Below, piece by piece: positions 46,001-46,971 of a stretch of 46,971 nucleotides of DNA. Below the pieces are notes generated by a model, which did no database searches, had not been told where the DNA came from, and saw only the letters and a list, made by a program, of their open reading frames with translations. This DNA comes from Candidatus Rokuibacteriota bacterium (lineage in GTDB: Bacteria > Methylomirabilota > Methylomirabilia > Rokubacteriales > CSP1-6), in contig QHSU01000029.1 in assembly GCA_003220535.1 (NCBI GenBank), positions 1-46,971 on the forward strand, given 5' to 3'. Every line of letters begins with the position of its first letter. The first letter of the stretch is position 1. The translations under genes and the position numbers were made by a program.

Positions 46001-46486
46001 CAGCGCCGCGTAGCACGCTCGCACTGCGTGATCCTCGTGAGCGAGGGGCGCTCCGAAGAGCGCCATGATCCCGTCGCCCATGACCTGGTTCACCGTGCCT
46101 TCGTAGCGATGGACGGCCTCCATCATCCGTTCGAGGACGGGATCAAGGATCTTGCGCGCCTCTTCGGGATCGCGGTCGGCGAGCAGCTCCATGGAGCCCT
46201 TGAGGTCGGCGAAGAGCACGGTGACCTGCTTGCGCTCGCCCTCTAACGCACTCTTGGAGGTGAGAATCTTCTCGGCAAGGTGCTTGGGGGTGTAGGACTC
46301 GGGCGATGTGAACCGCGGTTCGGCTGTTGCCTGTGACGCGACGGCCTCCCCGCACTCTAAGCAGAATTTCGCGCCTGCGGGCAGCTCGCTGCGACACTTC
46401 GTGCAGATCAGCGCGACACGCGCTCCGCACTCCAGACAGAACTTCGCCTGCGGCGGATTCTCGTGCTGGCACCGGGGACACTTCAT
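43082..46486 (-). CDS. Zinc ribbon - cyclase-like - AAA ATPase - TPR regulator
   Basis: An 1134-aa signalling protein; the ATG at 46486 (MKCPRCQHENPPQAKFCLEC) is the natural start. Residues 1-48 are a double zinc ribbon (four CxxC). Residues ~85-270 are a class III nucleotide-cyclase fold: FADLKGS and MGDGIMALFG keep both metal-binding Asp. However, the adenine-selecting Lys and Asp are Gln (VNQVMGD, AVGQTTH) and the transition-state Asn is His (THLAARM), so catalysis is doubtful. Residues ~285-650 are a STAND-like ATPase with Walker A GEPGVGKS (~317) and Walker B LVFEDLHWVD (~457). From ~690 a TPR-type helical repeat region runs to the end. It probably acts as a nucleotide-switched scaffold upstream of the kinase it is co-transcribed with. 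Confidence 0.93.
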   Translation of the reverse strand: MKCPRCQHENPPQAKFCLECGARVALICTKCRSELPAGAKFCLECGEAVASQATAEPRFTSPESYTPKHLAEKILTSKSALEGERKQVTVLFADLKGSMELLADRDPEEARKILDPVLERMMEAVHRYEGTVNQVMGDGIMALFGAPLAHEDHAVRACYAALRMQEAIKRYADEVRRTHGAVVKIRVGLNSGEVVVRAIGSDLRMDYTAVGQTTHLAARMEQLAAPGSIVLAPDTLRLAEGYVAVKPLGPVKVKGLSEPVEVYEVISASAVRTRFERSAARGFTRFVGRDAEMEQLRGAFERAGGGHGQVVAVVGEPGVGKSRLFYEFVHSHRFFRSKGDTPPSGPSGDWLVVESGSVSYATATPYLPMIDLLKAYFQIDARDDGRTIREKVTDKLLTLDETLRPLLPALLALLDVPVEDRDWQVLDPLQRRRHTHEAIKRLLLRESQRQPLCLVFEDLHWVDAETQAVLDGLIESLPAARLLLLLNYRPEYRHPWGSKTYYSQARIDPLPEASATELLGALLGADPSTRPLTPLLIERTEGNPFFLEESVRTLVETGMLAGEPGRYRLARPLGSIEVPATVQAVLAARIDRLPPQAKSLLQSASVVGKDVPFEHLRAIAELPEEALREGLAHLQAAEFLYETRLFPDLEYTFKHALTHEVAYTSVLHERRRALHARIVEAIETLSPDRLGEHVERLAQHALRGEVWPKAVAYLRQAAAKAVARSANREAVSCLEQALGALRHLPRSPETREQAIDLRFGLRLSLMARGEFGRMLEYLREAEALAEALDDRRRLGQAACYIAYFFWAAGEPDRAIGSGQRALRIATALEDFALQVATNFYLGQVYHALGDYRQAIESLARNVAALKGERLWDRCGLLGYPSMLSRSWLARCFAEVGEFAEGLIVAEEGVRIAEEADHQYSRIFAYFGLGFLSFHKGELQRAISMLERALNLCQLGHIPLMFPRIASVLGSAYVLSARVAEALPLLEQAVEQTAPMKIMADHALWVAGLSEGNLLAGHLEQASNLAGRALALSRTHKEQGNQAWIFRLLGEVGSHSGPRRPDDAKNHYQAAIELATALGMRPLVAHCHLGLGKLYRRTGKREQAQEHLTTATTMYSEMDMRFWLERAEAEMRDLA

Positions 46487-46709
46487 GCCGAGCCTCCAGG
46501 AGCCTGGCCGGGCGCAAGGCACGGCGACAGTAGCCCGGGGGTCAGGGGCTCGTCAATGTGCCCCGTCAGTCGAGGGTCAGACGGTGATGACAGCAGGTGA
46601 GCGAATGGCGCGCGGCAGCCATTACCCCAGCCGGAACCGGGGCCACGTTGCCGTCGCCGGCCTCTTGGGTGGTGGAACCGACGCGCTCAGCTAGATGGAA
46701 TTTCGCGGC
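46487..46709. other. Leader region of the signalling operon and spacer to the tRNAs
   Basis: No gene seen. The promoter of the three-gene signalling operon should lie here. Confidence 0.35.
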
Positions 46710-46743
46710 GTGTTTTAGGAACTTTTCGAAGTTCCTCAAACAC
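46710..46743 (-). terminator. Long hairpin downstream of the tRNA genes
   Basis: A 15-bp stem with one mismatch (GTGTTT.AGGAACTT / AAGTTCCT.AAACAC) closes a four-base loop (TTCG on the plus strand). It starts ~30 bases past the 3' end of tRNA-Glu on the same strand and is the likely terminator of the tRNA transcript. There is no long T-run. Confidence 0.5.
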
Positions 46744-46775
46744 GAAGGGGTAAAACATCAAAGAAATCGAACTGG

Positions 46776-46848
46776 TGGCCCCAACGGGATTCGAACCCGT
46801 GTTTCAGCCTTGAGAGGGCCGTGTCCTGGGCCTCTAGACGATGGGGCC
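46776..46848 (-). tRNA. tRNA-Glu (CTC)
   Basis: A complete cloverleaf of 73 nt: acceptor GGCCCCA/TGGGGCC, anticodon loop CTCTCAA with anticodon CTC, T arm ACGGG-TTCGAAT-CCCGT, discriminator A, and an encoded CCA at 46773-46775. Its 3' end is the sequence repeated at 7278 and 31750, so this gene is the probable integration target. Confidence 0.95.
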
Positions 46849-46892
46849 GGCTGAACGCGACGCCGCGCGCTACGCTACCCGGAATTTGTTGG

Positions 46893-46963
46893 CTGGGGGA
46901 GGAGGATTCGAACCCCCGCTACGTGGTCCAGAGCCACGCGTCCTACCACTAGACGATCCCCCA
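46893..46963 (-). tRNA. tRNA-Gln (CTG)
   Basis: A complete 71-nt tRNA: acceptor TGGGGGA/TCCCCCA, anticodon arm CGTGG-CTCTGGA-CCACG with anticodon CTG, T loop TTCGAAT, discriminator G and encoded CCA at 46890-46892. It lies 44 nt upstream of tRNA-Glu on the same strand and is probably co-transcribed with it. Confidence 0.95.
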
Positions 46964-46971
46964 CCAACGCA

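Noticed and set aside
44387..46246. 619-codon plus-strand open frame
   Set aside because: Antisense to the cyclase-ATPase-TPR gene, which has unambiguous motifs.

Overview
The window looks like a chromosomal contig from an uncultured, GC-rich, Gram-negative bacterium. The best guess is the Candidatus Rokubacteria / Methylomirabilota lineage. The Gram-negative call rests on an RND exporter with an outer-membrane lipoprotein and on a porin. The lineage call rests on a tandem family of 'MRLIGLAV...AQQAGK' substrate-binding proteins and on a zinc-ribbon/cyclase/ATPase/TPR regulator, both styles I associate with that lineage. No marker gene is present, so the assignment is an inference.

Layout: (1) 1-2.9 kb holds the end of an RND multidrug-efflux operon and, convergent to it, a truncated porin. 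(2) 3.0-3.7 kb is a small graveyard of three fused gene fragments (VOC/PhnB-like, ECF sigma, DUF899-like). (3) 3.9-6.9 kb carries a DinB-like gene followed by a large GAF-domain protein. (4) 7.3-31.8 kb has the character of an island: a 29-bp copy of the 3' end of tRNA-Glu, a hicBA toxin-antitoxin pair, an IS91-type end beside a 5'-truncated HdeD gene, a 13.8-kb minus-strand operon of three giant genes (FN3-rich protein, membrane phospholipase D-like protein, 2119-aa beta-rich protein), a prepilin gene cut by a decayed IS91 transposase, scars of a hydrolase and a radical SAM gene, a tyrosine integrase whose C-terminus is antisense to a tRNA 3' fragment, two tandem ~610-aa paralogues of unknown function, and a second tRNA-Glu 3' copy. 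(5) 32-38.6 kb is an array of five ABC-type substrate-binding genes plus fragments. One of them carries a group II intron with a gutted reverse transcriptase at its stop codon. (6) 38.6-46.5 kb is a signalling operon: zinc ribbon-cyclase-like-ATPase-TPR protein, six-GAF histidine kinase, then a stand-alone receiver. (7) The end of the window has tRNA-Gln and an intact tRNA-Glu, whose 3' end is the source of the repeats.

How the parts relate: the tRNA-Glu at the right edge lies on the minus strand, and both extra copies of its 3' end lie to its left in the same orientation. That is the geometry left by repeated site-specific integration into the 3' end of one tRNA gene. Between these marks the DNA is rich in truncated genes, IS remnants and unfamiliar large proteins. 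The best candidate for an undescribed system is the three-gene giant operon at 8,820-22,583. It is compact, with a 16-nt gap and then a 4-nt overlap. The second candidate is the paralogue pair at 27,347-31,080. Functions of both are unknown; only folds and motifs can be argued from the sequence.
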